NCBI RefSeq assembly: GCF_018918185.1
Contig: NZ_JAHLPZ010000012.1
Location: forward strand, 43,436 to 107,435
Length of the DNA: 64,000 nt
Direction of reading: 5' to 3'
Origin: Eubacterium sp. MSJ-21
GTDB taxonomy: Bacteria > Bacillota > Clostridia > Lachnospirales > Lachnospiraceae
Part shown: piece by piece, positions 9,941 through 17,846 of the stretch
Position numbering within the stretch: position 1 is the first letter of the stretch
Layout: the number at the start of each line of letters is the position of its first letter
The notes under the pieces: model-generated
Database searches by the model: none
Seen by the model: only the letters and a program-made list of their open reading frames with translations
What the model was told of the DNA's origin: nothing
Translations under genes and position numbers: made by a program

Positions 9941-11342
9941 CCTGATCTCCTTTACCTTCATATTGTATTTTCAAAACTTTATTCGTCTGTTCATCCACAT
10001 GATACGCAGGAGAAAAACGAAGTCCGACAACCCACACGATTTCATGTCCGCATGCGATAACCGGCCAGTCCGCCCGTTTTGTACGATCTACTTTCGCATC
10101 AATAAATACGCGGGACAATTTTTTTGTTTTTCCGTCTGTATCAATCACGATGTAATCTCCGTCTTCCGGTGTCCGGACACACAAAGTACCTTTTATTTTA
10201 GCATAATCAATAAATTTCGTATAGGCTTTTTTCGGAATCGGAGCTGTAAATATAAAATCCTCGATGGATACGGAAAGTGTTCCCTGTTCCGGAACTTCAT
10301 AATCACCCTCCCGGGCAATTGTAAACCGGTAATCATTCATCGTCTGCACCTTATCCGATACAATCAGTTCTCCATAATTTCTTCTCGCATGAATTCCATA
10401 CGGCAGCTGCACACTGCTTCCGGAATCCTGATAAATAAGTGCTGCAACCGCCTGGATATGCCGCCTTGTAATATCTTTCTTACACAGAGCAACCTGCCCG
10501 ATTGCTTCCCAGACAATATGCTCCTGCAGCACAGGCCCAACCTTATATAATTCCGCGACTGACAATGTCACTGTTCTGCCAAAAGCATCCTCTTTTTCCA
10601 TCGAATCACACTGTTCGAGTGCCTGTGCATGAATATATTCATAGCTTTGCGCCGCATCCTGTGCCAACTGGCAGATATGCTCCACCACCCGGCCGTTCAG
10701 CTCTTTCATAACCGGCAATATACTATGCCGGATCTTATTACGCGCATAAGTAAGTTCTGTGTTTGTTGAGTCCTGGCAAAAGTCCTGTCCGCAGTCTGCC
10801 AGATACGCTTCTATTTCCATCCGCGATACACCAAGCAACGGACGGATGATATTCCCCCGGCTTGCTGCGATTCCTGCTAGTCCGTTTAATCCGCTGCCAC
10901 GCATCATATGGAACAGTACCGTCTCCGCGACATCATCCTGATTGTGTGCAACTGCAATCTTATCGAATTTCAGCTGCATTACCAGTTCTTCCATACACTG
11001 ATAACGGTACTCCCGTCCTGCTTCTTCCACTGACAACCCAAGCCTCTTTGCATACGCCGGAATATCCTTCTGATACTCCTGATACAAAAATCCAAGCCTC
11101 TCACACAGCGTCTTCGTAAATACCGCATCATGATCTGCCTCTGCACCGCGGATTCCATGATGTACATGCACCACGACAATTCCCTGTGAAGGAATCTGCA
11201 AAACCGGCATAAGTGCCTTTAACACGCAAAGAAGGCAAACCGAATCCGCACCACCGGACACACCAACCACCAGCCGGTTACCCGGTTCAATCAATGCATG
11301 ACTCTGTATATAATTATAAACCTTTTGTTCAAATAAATTCAT
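9924..11342 (-). CDS. tilS: tRNA(Ile)-lysidine synthase TilS
   Basis: 472 residues; adds lysine to C34 of tRNA-Ile(CAU) so that it reads AUA. The N-type ATP pyrophosphatase motif GVSGGADSVCLL is near residue 30, followed by HVHHGIRG and HNQDDVAET, all TilS hallmarks; the C-terminal TilS substrate-binding domain (…LRFSPAYHVDEQT at the end) is present. GGAGA precedes the start. Essential gene, in the usual position between spoIIE and hpt. Confidence 0.95.
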   Translation of the reverse strand: MNLFEQKVYNYIQSHALIEPGNRLVVGVSGGADSVCLLCVLKALMPVLQIPSQGIVVVHVHHGIRGAEADHDAVFTKTLCERLGFLYQEYQKDIPAYAKRLGLSVEEAGREYRYQCMEELVMQLKFDKIAVAHNQDDVAETVLFHMMRGSGLNGLAGIAASRGNIIRPLLGVSRMEIEAYLADCGQDFCQDSTNTELTYARNKIRHSILPVMKELNGRVVEHICQLAQDAAQSYEYIHAQALEQCDSMEKEDAFGRTVTLSVAELYKVGPVLQEHIVWEAIGQVALCKKDITRRHIQAVAALIYQDSGSSVQLPYGIHARRNYGELIVSDKVQTMNDYRFTIAREGDYEVPEQGTLSVSIEDFIFTAPIPKKAYTKFIDYAKIKGTLCVRTPEDGDYIVIDTDGKTKKLSRVFIDAKVDRTKRADWPVIACGHEIVWVVGLRFSPAYHVDEQTNKVLKIQYEGKGDQDGTKD

Positions 11343-11411
11343 AAATTCTCCGTTGCATGTCAGTTTTTTCCATGCTTATATTAGCACAAACATCATCATT
11401 CGTATAGCAAT

Positions 11412-13409
11412 TCACAGATTTTTTACAACCTTACATACTACAATTGTTGCATCATCCTTTAACCTTCTTCCACAAACGCTTCGTATTTCCCGTACCATTG
11501 TATCCACTACAGATTCCGGGGTCTCATCCTCCAGCTCCGAAAGCAACGTATTCATATAATCATCTTTGTTTTCAAATAAAATGCTGTCCAGCACGCCATC
11601 ACTTACCATGACGATCATATCTCCTGCATAGTACTTCTTGCTGCTGCATTCACACCCGGCATCCTCAATCACCCCAACCGGAAGCGACGTGGATTTGATA
11701 CATTCCATCCACGTTCCACGTCGGATATACGTTGTTGCAGCACCATATTTTACCAGATGTCCTACCCCTGTATACAGATCCAGAAGCAGCATATCCAGCG
11801 TTGTAAAATGTTCTCCTTTATTTTTTTCTGCCAGATATGCATTGACCAGGCGCACTGCCATCTCCTGCTCAAATCCGGTTGCCACCAGTTCTTCAACTGC
11901 CGATAACAGTTCCTCACTGTCCCTTGACGCCTGCACACCATTTCCCATTCCATCTGCAATCATCAAAAGAGCCTGTCCGTTTTTAAGATTTCCAATATAG
12001 AAATTATCGCCCGATATGACATCTTCCTGGCAGGAAAGCCGTCTGGCGGCCGTCTGTAACTGAAATGCAGGTCGTTGATTCAGGATTACCAGGTCGTAAT
12101 TTCGGCCCACTATCTGGCGGCTGTCCTCGCTGATCTCAAATGGAATCCCGGTCTCTTTACTGGCTATCTTGCGCACTGCTTCAGCGCCAACCAGCCTGCC
12201 ACGTCCCACCCGGGCATCTGCATAAAGCTGATATCTGCCATTTTGCGCCTTTAACAAAGTCAGTGACTTTACATGGACTCCCATACGTCCAAGTTCAGAC
12301 ACGATTGCCATCTCCGCATCCTTACGCATTGCAACCGGGCTATCCAGCTGTTTTGTAAATGTCTCCAGCATTGTACCAATCTGCGAGAAGCCAATCCGCT
12401 GTCCTTCCGTTCCAGCAAATGTATAATCAATCCGTTTTAATGCATCCGAGAATTTCCGCACACGGGAAAGCGTAAGCCTGCCCCACTCTGCCCCTTCGAA
12501 TTCTCCGGAGCCACCCTGTTCCCGTATCTGCACAAACAATCGGCCCGGCAGAAATGCCAGAACAAAAACTGCGGTTACGATTGCCTTAATGCCGCCCTCT
12601 GAAAGCATCTGCGGAAATATAAAATAGCCAAGCAGGCAATCACAGGCTGCAAAAATCACAAGACTGCCATACCGTCCCATATGTAACACTTCCGTCAGAC
12701 CATTTACCAGCACCGCCAGAAATACCCACGCGGCAAGCATCTGCATATCCTCTGTCCGAAGTGCATAGATGGCTCCTGAGATTGCAGCCCATGACACACC
12801 TGCGGAAAAGCCAAACCGGTAAGATATATAGAAAATGGTAAACAGACTGACACTTGCCAGCACTTCAACCTCATCGGCAATCTGAATCGGCATCCCGGCA
12901 AAAATTGTCGTTGCCAGAATGAGGATTGCAAGCATCGTCTGCGTATCAGCCAGAAAATGCAGCCTGTCCTCCATGATATTGTGATAAGAAAAACAATATG
13001 CAAGCATAAAAGAAAAAACAAGCACACCTTCTGCACATGCGCTGGGAATGCCGATGGCATCCGTAAGCCAGACAGCCGCTCCTATTTGCAGGATAACCGT
13101 CTCCAGTCCCACAAGCACAGACAGTAAAAAAGAACGCGGATACAACAACTGCAATTTTCTGACACGCACAAGCACTGCAGCAACCACCCAGATCAACGGA
13201 TAGATCATCTGACCCTGTATCTCAAAGCCCCCCTCTTCGAAAAACGCACTGAGCAATCCAAGTAACAGCATCCACGGACTTCTTCCGCAGGCACTGCCCG
13301 CACCAATAATCGCGATTCCAAATGGTGCCGTTCCGAGCAGGCTGCAATGTCCCACGCAATATGCAGTCAGAAAATCTGTGATACCAGAATAAATCTTTGC
13401 CATCTTCAT
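11412..13409 (-). CDS. spoIIE: SpoIIE, stage II sporulation protein E (PP2C phosphatase)
   Basis: Dephosphorylates SpoIIAA to release sigma-F in the forespore and takes part in polar septation. About 665 residues from the ATG at 13409 (GAGGGG site); the ORF opens at 13463 but lacks a ribosome site there. The first ~300 residues are a multi-span membrane region (about ten helices); the C-terminal ~230 residues are a PP2C-type phosphatase with MIADGMGNG (metal Asp), KYGAATTYI and MVSDGVLDS. It is shorter than the B. subtilis protein (827 aa), mainly in the N-terminal and linker parts. The gap upstream holds CAGTTAACTG (13503-13512), a possible regulator site. Confidence 0.93.
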   Translation of the reverse strand: MKMAKIYSGITDFLTAYCVGHCSLLGTAPFGIAIIGAGSACGRSPWMLLLGLLSAFFEEGGFEIQGQMIYPLIWVVAAVLVRVRKLQLLYPRSFLLSVLVGLETVILQIGAAVWLTDAIGIPSACAEGVLVFSFMLAYCFSYHNIMEDRLHFLADTQTMLAILILATTIFAGMPIQIADEVEVLASVSLFTIFYISYRFGFSAGVSWAAISGAIYALRTEDMQMLAAWVFLAVLVNGLTEVLHMGRYGSLVIFAACDCLLGYFIFPQMLSEGGIKAIVTAVFVLAFLPGRLFVQIREQGGSGEFEGAEWGRLTLSRVRKFSDALKRIDYTFAGTEGQRIGFSQIGTMLETFTKQLDSPVAMRKDAEMAIVSELGRMGVHVKSLTLLKAQNGRYQLYADARVGRGRLVGAEAVRKIASKETGIPFEISEDSRQIVGRNYDLVILNQRPAFQLQTAARRLSCQEDVISGDNFYIGNLKNGQALLMIADGMGNGVQASRDSEELLSAVEELVATGFEQEMAVRLVNAYLAEKNKGEHFTTLDMLLLDLYTGVGHLVKYGAATTYIRRGTWMECIKSTSLPVGVIEDAGCECSSKKYYAGDMIVMVSDGVLDSILFENKDDYMNTLLSELEDETPESVVDTMVREIRSVCGRRLKDDATIVVCKVVKNL

Positions 13410-13540
13410 TCTCTCAATCCCCTCTACCAGATGGTTATTGTCTATTACAAATTTGCCATACAAGTTTATATAATTCTTCCGGTGCTGTATGTCTAACAGT
13501 GACAGTTAACTGACAGAATTTATAGACATTTTTACGCAAA

Positions 13541-13569
13541 AAAGCTCCCGACCCGTGTCGGAAGCTTCT
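13541..13569 (-). terminator. Terminator after divIC
   Basis: Stem AGCT.CCGA / TCGG.AGCT (13543-13567) with a run of six T on the minus strand. It sits between divIC and the spoIIE control region. Confidence 0.75.
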
Positions 13570-13598
13570 TATTTCTTCTTGTGTCAATCCTGTTATCT

Positions 13599-13922
13599 TT
13601 ATTCTGAAGGACGGATTACCAGCTCATCTGGATGTACCAGACCAAGCTTGTCTTTTGCAACATCCTCTATATACTCATTTGTCTGCATATATTTTTCCTG
13701 TGCATCGAGATCTGCCTGTTCCTGCTTTGCCTCCTGCACCTTTAACTCCATCGTCTTTTCTGTCTCAGCCAGCTGCTTACTCTTCGTATGCAGGCTTGTT
13801 GCGCGTACAACGGAAGTCACACATACAAATATAACCGCAACGATAACTAAAAACGTAATGACCGGCGACTGACGATATCGAACTGATTTTCTTGCACTGT
13901 TTTTTGCCATTTCCATACCCAC
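13599..13922 (-). CDS. divIC: DivIC/FtsB-type septum formation initiator
   Basis: About 107 residues (GTG at 13922; ATG alternatives at 13916 and 13910). A basic N-terminus, one membrane helix (about 22-42, VITFLVIVAVIFVCVTSVV), a coiled coil with heptads of Leu/Gln/Glu (about 50-80) and the terminal motif YIEDVAKDKLGLVHPDELV, which is typical of DivIC. Part of the divisome complex with FtsL and DivIB. Position after yabP-yabQ is as in B. subtilis. Confidence 0.88.
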   Translation of the reverse strand: MGMEMAKNSARKSVRYRQSPVITFLVIVAVIFVCVTSVVRATSLHTKSKQLAETEKTMELKVQEAKQEQADLDAQEKYMQTNEYIEDVAKDKLGLVHPDELVIRPSE

Positions 13923-13941
13923 TTTTCATACCTAAAGATAT

Positions 13942-14313
13942 TTATATTTTACCCTTATTATCGCTATTTTTCAACATTTTCTTATGCTTTTTCGTGGATT
14001 TTTTTATCTTGTACAAGATGTTGTTTATATTTTTTAATAGAGTACAACTTATAGTATAGTGAAACAAAACAACACCAAATAAAATGCCGATTGCCATATA
14101 CCAGTGCAGAACGCCATCTCCATAAGTATGGATTCCGTCCAGCGTAATGTATGTCCACACCAGCCAGAAACAGACATCTTCCATCGCTATTAAAATTGAA
14201 TTATGAGATACTATGCGTCGAAAGATACGCAAAAGATCATACGACAGTGTGAGGGCGATTCCCATGGCAACGCTCATCAGAAACATGGCACCCTGTCGTA
14301 TTAAAATATCCAT
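13942..14313 (-). CDS. yabQ: YabQ, spore cortex biosynthesis membrane protein
   Basis: 123 residues with three or four hydrophobic segments (MFLMSVAMGIALTLSYDLLRIFRR at the N-terminus is the family signature) and a Lys-rich tail. In B. subtilis YabQ is a mother-cell membrane protein needed for cortex formation. It starts 3 nt past the yabP stop (an in-frame TTG one codon earlier is possible), so the two are coupled. Confidence 0.88.
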   Translation of the reverse strand: MDILIRQGAMFLMSVAMGIALTLSYDLLRIFRRIVSHNSILIAMEDVCFWLVWTYITLDGIHTYGDGVLHWYMAIGILFGVVLFHYTISCTLLKNINNILYKIKKSTKKHKKMLKNSDNKGKI

Positions 14314-14316
14314 CAA

Positions 14317-14580
14317 TTATCGAAACAGCCGTTTGGCGATTGCCGCGGCTTTCTTCTTTCCCTTTTTATCGGAATACAGCATTCCCTGTATCGTACCGGT
14401 CAACTGGAGTTCACCCTTCTCCATATCCAGCTTCTCTGCATGCAGATTCTGCCCTTTTATAGCCAGATGCTCTGCCGTCGTTTCCACCTCCACCAGCTCC
14501 GGTTCCATGGATATCACCTTTTCCAGTCCGGTGAGGCTCATATGTGCGCGTTGCGTGATATGTATCATATGACTTTCCAT
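14317..14580 (-). CDS. yabP: YabP sporulation protein
   Basis: 87 residues. The sequence HMIHITQRAHMSLTGLEKVISMEPELVEVET and ...LHAEKLDMEKGELQLTGTI...Y matches the small YabP/YqfC family made in the mother cell. AGGAG precedes the ATG at 14580. First gene of the yabP-yabQ pair, upstream of divIC. Confidence 0.92.
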   Translation of the reverse strand: MESHMIHITQRAHMSLTGLEKVISMEPELVEVETTAEHLAIKGQNLHAEKLDMEKGELQLTGTIQGMLYSDKKGKKKAAAIAKRLFR

Positions 14581-14639
14581 GTATGCTCCTGCACACTTGT
14601 TATAGCTTATATATATGCTGCACGCACATCACTTATGAA

Positions 14640-14879
14640 TCAGAGATATTCAAACATCTCTTTTGCATCTTCTTTTTTCGTAGAATCCGCAATCATTGTG
14701 ACTTTAACCTTGACCGATTTATTTCCAAATGATATCTCGATCACATCGCCAACCTTTACATCATAAGATGCCTTTACTACCTTATCATTTACCATTACTC
14801 TGCCCGCATCACACGCATCGTTTGCCACAGTCCGGCGCTTGATCAGACGGGACACCTTTAAATATTTATCCAGACGCAT
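14640..14879 (-). CDS. rqcP: RqcP (YabO), S4-domain ribosome quality control factor
   Basis: 79 residues, almost entirely an S4 RNA-binding domain: [36 protein letters not shown]. RqcP stabilises the P-site tRNA on split 50S subunits during poly-Ala tailing by RqcH. GGGAGG lies before the start. Location between hup and yabP is the canonical Firmicutes one. Confidence 0.92.
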   Translation of the reverse strand: MRLDKYLKVSRLIKRRTVANDACDAGRVMVNDKVVKASYDVKVGDVIEISFGNKSVKVKVTMIADSTKKEDAKEMFEYL

Positions 14880-14923
14880 ACTATACCCTCCCTGTTATTG
14901 TACAACCATTACCTTTTTATATG

Positions 14924-14953
14924 AAAAAGCTGCCGCAATATGCGACAGCTTTT
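14924..14953 (-). terminator. Terminator after hup
   Basis: Stem AAAAGCTG.CGC / GCG.CAGCTTTT with a T tail on the minus strand, 36 nt past the hup stop. Confidence 0.8.
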
Positions 14954-14988
14954 CACTCTTTATCGAAATTCTTTTCGTAAGAATCAGA

Positions 14989-15261
14989 TTAGTTTAAAGA
15001 ATCCTTTAAAGCCTTACCAGCCTTGAACTTAGGTGTCTTAGAAGCAGCAATCTTCATTGTCTCGCCTGTTCTTGGGTTACGTCCCTCACGAGCAGGTCTC
15101 TCAGCTACTTCGAATGTACCAAAGCCAACCAACTGAATCTTCTCACCATTCTTTAACTCTTCTGCTACTGTCTCTGTGAAAGCCTTAAGTGCCTTCTCAG
15201 CTTCTGTCTTCTTAAGTCCAGCCTTCTCAGCCATCTTTGCAACTAATTCATTCTTGTTCAT
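14989..15261 (-). CDS. hup: HU-family DNA-binding protein
   Basis: 90 residues; histone-like nucleoid protein. Intact family signature GFGTFEVAERPAREGRNPRTGE with the DNA-intercalating Pro in the beta arm, and the N-terminal dimerisation helices MNKNELVAKMAEKAGLKKTEAEKAL. Strong AGGAGG site, own strong promoter and terminator, as expected for an abundant protein. Confidence 0.97.
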   Translation of the reverse strand: MNKNELVAKMAEKAGLKKTEAEKALKAFTETVAEELKNGEKIQLVGFGTFEVAERPAREGRNPRTGETMKIAASKTPKFKAGKALKDSLN

Positions 15262-15358
15262 CGAAATTTCCTCCTATAAATAAAACGATGTTTCCTGACC
15301 ACATCCCCCGCGGTCGAATCTTATTTTATCAGCACTTTCGAAAAATGCCCTACGCATA

Positions 15359-15387
15359 TTTATACCTTGTTGCCCTTTGTTTGTCAA
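15359..15387 (-). promoter_or_regulatory. Strong sigma-A promoter of hup
   Basis: TTGACA, a 17-nt spacer and TATAAA on the minus strand, about 100 nt before the hup start. The -35 box is perfect. Confidence 0.85.
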
Positions 15388-15390
15388 GGA

Positions 15391-15412
15391 AAAAAGCCAA
15401 GTTTTTGGCACT
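15391..15412 (-). terminator. Terminator of spoVT / recombinase fusion
   Basis: GCCAA (15396-15400) / TTGGC (15405-15409) stem followed by six T on the minus strand, 24 nt after the spoVT stop and directly before the hup promoter. Confidence 0.65.
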
Positions 15413-15435
15413 TTTTGGGAATTTCGATGTCATTT

Positions 15436-15894
15436 TTAACCTTCCATCTGCTTCCCGAGGAAATTTGCCGCTATCGCTGCTGCTTTTACCTCAGATTCGC
15501 CTATTTGCTTGCTTCCTTCACGACTGAGCAGAATTACCGCACCAATCGCATCACCTTCACAGATAATCGTCTGTACGATTTCTCCATCATACTCATTGTC
15601 ACCATGCCCAAGAATCCGGATAAATTTCTTTTCTCCTTTTCTGGCAAGGATTGCCTCCCGGTCGTTGATGGCATCCTCCAGTTCCTGATGCAGGGCTTTA
15701 CCGAGCAGATCTCGTTTGGGGATTCCCGCTACTGCGATAATCTGATCCCGGTCACAGACGCAGACGCCACAACCAAGACTTGCCGCTATCGCCTCTACAT
15801 ATTCCTGGGCAAATGCAGAAAGCTCTCCGATTGGAGAATATTTTTTTAGCACGATTTCTCCATCTTTATCTGTAAATATTTCCAACGGGTCACC
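15436..15894 (-). pseudogene. spoVT: spoVT 3' part (separated from its 5' part by the element)
   Basis: Codes GDP followed by 149 residues, LEIFTDKDGEIVLKKYSPIG...NFLGKQMEG, which is the end of the AbrB-like domain plus the GAF-like sensor domain of SpoVT. The first 33 residues are at 33781-33879. Joining both at the shared core gives an uninterrupted 182-residue frame, close to the 178 residues of B. subtilis SpoVT, a forespore regulator of sigma-G genes. It has no start of its own and is now translated only as the tail of the recombinase. Confidence 0.95.
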
Positions 15895-17757
15895 ACTACT
15901 GATAACATTGACAGTAAAGAGTCGTTCCGGTTTGTTGCGGGTTTTTAGCGGAACGATAGTGGTTAGAAGATCACCTACACATGACTTGGTTGAATTATTA
16001 CGTGTATCAGGTGACTCCATATGTTTTTCTATAACTTTACTGTCTTGATTAAAATTTACAGATGTACCATAGTTTGATTTTTCAGCAACACTTAGCAGTT
16101 GTTCCCTGCCCTCTACCTGCTGATAGTAGAAAGTAGTTACAACACCAACTTTTAAGAGATTGTCAATATCAGCTTTCAGCTTCACATGTATTCTGTCCTC
16201 AAAAACGATTATCTTATCAATAATCAACTCCAAGTCTTTTTTATCTAAGCTCTTCTTGTTCAGAATATCATTGAAAATATCAATGGCCGTCTTAGCCAGT
16301 CTGTTGATTCGAATAATATCATTTCGCTTATCCACGCTCAGGTTCATCTGATTTTGGAGTCCTTTGATTCTATTAATCAGTTCATCCTCAATCTCTGCGT
16401 AGGTCTCTTCAATAATCGTGGCTGTGTCTTCATCAGCCTTGGCAATTTCTTTAATCTTTCGCTTCTTCACAGCCTTCAGCTCATCCTTGGCATCAGATAG
16501 TTGGTTTTCCAAAAGTGAAAATGTATTCTCACTTTCCTTAACCTCTGTGGATTCTTTCTTAATGGAAGTTTCCAATTCCTTTATCATATCCTGGGAGTTA
16601 TCTCTTACCTTCTTCACATACTCCTTCAGGATACTATCGAGGAAATCCACTCTGATATGATGGGAACTACACCCCTTCAAACCTCTTTTATGGTAAGTAC
16701 CACAGGTATATGCCGGTGCAATGTCGCTTCTACTCATAGAAAACATCGGCGAACCGCAATCCCCACAAAACAGAAATCCGGAGTATACATTATCGTATTT
16801 CTTCACACCACGATAATGCGTTGTGGTTCTCTTTTTAAGCTGCTCCTGCGTGTATGCCCATGTTTTATAATCAATAATCGCTTCATGATGATTTTCAAAC
16901 ACAAAATGTTCTGATTCATCCACCTTTGTATCTGCTCCGTGAATCTTTTTGCGAGTATATTTATGCTGACGGAGGGTTCCAATATAGAAATCATTCGAGA
17001 GGATTCCCTGAATCGTCACAATACTCCATTCCGGTTTTGCCTTTAATTTACATTCATCCCCTCGTTCTTCCACTCGCTGAATTTCCTTCATTCGCGGAGT
17101 TGGTATCTTTTTATCCGTAAGATAATTTGCGATTTTTTTGTAGCCCCAGCCATCGTTATATAATCCAAAAACCTTACGAACTACTTCTGCCTCATCCATT
17201 ACCACCGATATTTCCTGTTTTTTCATGTTGGAGATAGTATAACCGTATGGGACTGAGCAAATCCATTCGCCGTCTGCCTGCCTTCGGCTGATTACGCTTC
17301 GCACCTTTTTGCTGGTATCCGTTACCGGCATTTCATTTATCAGAAAGCGAAACTGTATCGCTGTCCAGTCATCATAAGTCGGATAATCAATCGCATCACC
17401 AATGGAAATAATGCGCACACCTGCATCACGTAGGTCTTCCAACTCCACAAGTCCCTTGCTGTTTCGACGGGAAAATCGGCTGAAGTCCTTTACAATAAGT
17501 ACACTTATCTCTCCGCTCATCAATTTCCTACGAAGCTGCTGATACCCTTCTCGTTGTTCAAAGGTATATCCGGACCGGTCACGGTCTTCATATATAGAAA
17601 GCTTACACTTGGGAAATTTTGCTTTTACAAACTCTTCGATAATCTTCTTCTGGTTCTCAATGGAGGTATTGTCTCTGTCTAATTCTTCATCAACAGAAAT
17701 ACGGCAATAACCGGCAATTTCCTGAGTAAACATAAGGTCGTTGGTATTTTTTCCCAT
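15436..17757 (-). CDS. Large serine recombinase fused in frame to the SpoVT C-terminal part
   Basis: 773 residues. Residues 1-~624 are a large serine recombinase: catalytic domain with AGYCRISVDEE (nucleophile Ser), DRSGYTFEQREGYQQL and KDFSRFSRR; a recombinase domain with VPYGYTISN; zinc ribbon CGDCG...CGTYHKRGLKGC; then a coiled coil. The last 149 residues (from LEIFTDKDGE) are SpoVT, not recombinase. The junction coincides with the 8-bp core at 15887-15894. In the excised circle the same frame would instead end with the 57 codons now at 33607-33780, giving a 681-residue enzyme. AAAGGAG site and own promoter. It is the obvious integrase of the element. Confidence 0.93.
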   Translation of the reverse strand: MGKNTNDLMFTQEIAGYCRISVDEELDRDNTSIENQKKIIEEFVKAKFPKCKLSIYEDRDRSGYTFEQREGYQQLRRKLMSGEISVLIVKDFSRFSRRNSKGLVELEDLRDAGVRIISIGDAIDYPTYDDWTAIQFRFLINEMPVTDTSKKVRSVISRRQADGEWICSVPYGYTISNMKKQEISVVMDEAEVVRKVFGLYNDGWGYKKIANYLTDKKIPTPRMKEIQRVEERGDECKLKAKPEWSIVTIQGILSNDFYIGTLRQHKYTRKKIHGADTKVDESEHFVFENHHEAIIDYKTWAYTQEQLKKRTTTHYRGVKKYDNVYSGFLFCGDCGSPMFSMSRSDIAPAYTCGTYHKRGLKGCSSHHIRVDFLDSILKEYVKKVRDNSQDMIKELETSIKKESTEVKESENTFSLLENQLSDAKDELKAVKKRKIKEIAKADEDTATIIEETYAEIEDELINRIKGLQNQMNLSVDKRNDIIRINRLAKTAIDIFNDILNKKSLDKKDLELIIDKIIVFEDRIHVKLKADIDNLLKVGVVTTFYYQQVEGREQLLSVAEKSNYGTSVNFNQDSKVIEKHMESPDTRNNSTKSCVGDLLTTIVPLKTRNKPERLFTVNVISSGDPLEIFTDKDGEIVLKKYSPIGELSAFAQEYVEAIAASLGCGVCVCDRDQIIAVAGIPKRDLLGKALHQELEDAINDREAILARKGEKKFIRILGHGDNEYDGEIVQTIICEGDAIGAVILLSREGSKQIGESEVKAAAIAANFLGKQMEG
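15887..15915. other. attL: core plus element-side arm
   Basis: Core 15887-15894 (GGGTCACC) followed by the 21-nt element arm 15895-15915, which begins ACTACTGATAACATTGACAG. This arm is the inverted counterpart of the arm at 33761-33781 (18 of 21 positions match), as expected for the two halves of one serine-recombinase attP. Confidence 0.85.
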
Positions 17758-17790
17758 GTTATCTATTCTCCTTTCTTATATTTTAATAAC

Positions 17791-17819
17791 ATTGTAAGTT
17801 ATAGATATGAAAAAGGCAA
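17791..17819 (-). promoter_or_regulatory. Promoter of the serine recombinase gene
   Basis: TTGCCT, a 17-nt spacer, TACAAT on the minus strand, about 35 nt before the start codon. It overlaps the terminator of the SIR2 gene and looks like a moderate sigma-A promoter. Confidence 0.5.
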
Positions 17820-17834
17820 GCGAAAATGCCTGCC
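17811..17834 (-). terminator. Terminator after the SIR2 gene
   Basis: GGCAGGC / GC.TGCC stem (17815-17834) followed by TTTTT on the minus strand, 13 nt after the SIR2 stop. Confidence 0.7.
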
Positions 17835-17846
17835 TCTCTCCATCCA

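Noticed and set aside
15436..17757. Reading the 773-residue protein as a natural recombinase-SpoVT domain fusion family
   Set aside because: The missing SpoVT start is found at the other end of the element with the same core sequence, and the joined ends form a dyad attP. The fusion is a product of integration.
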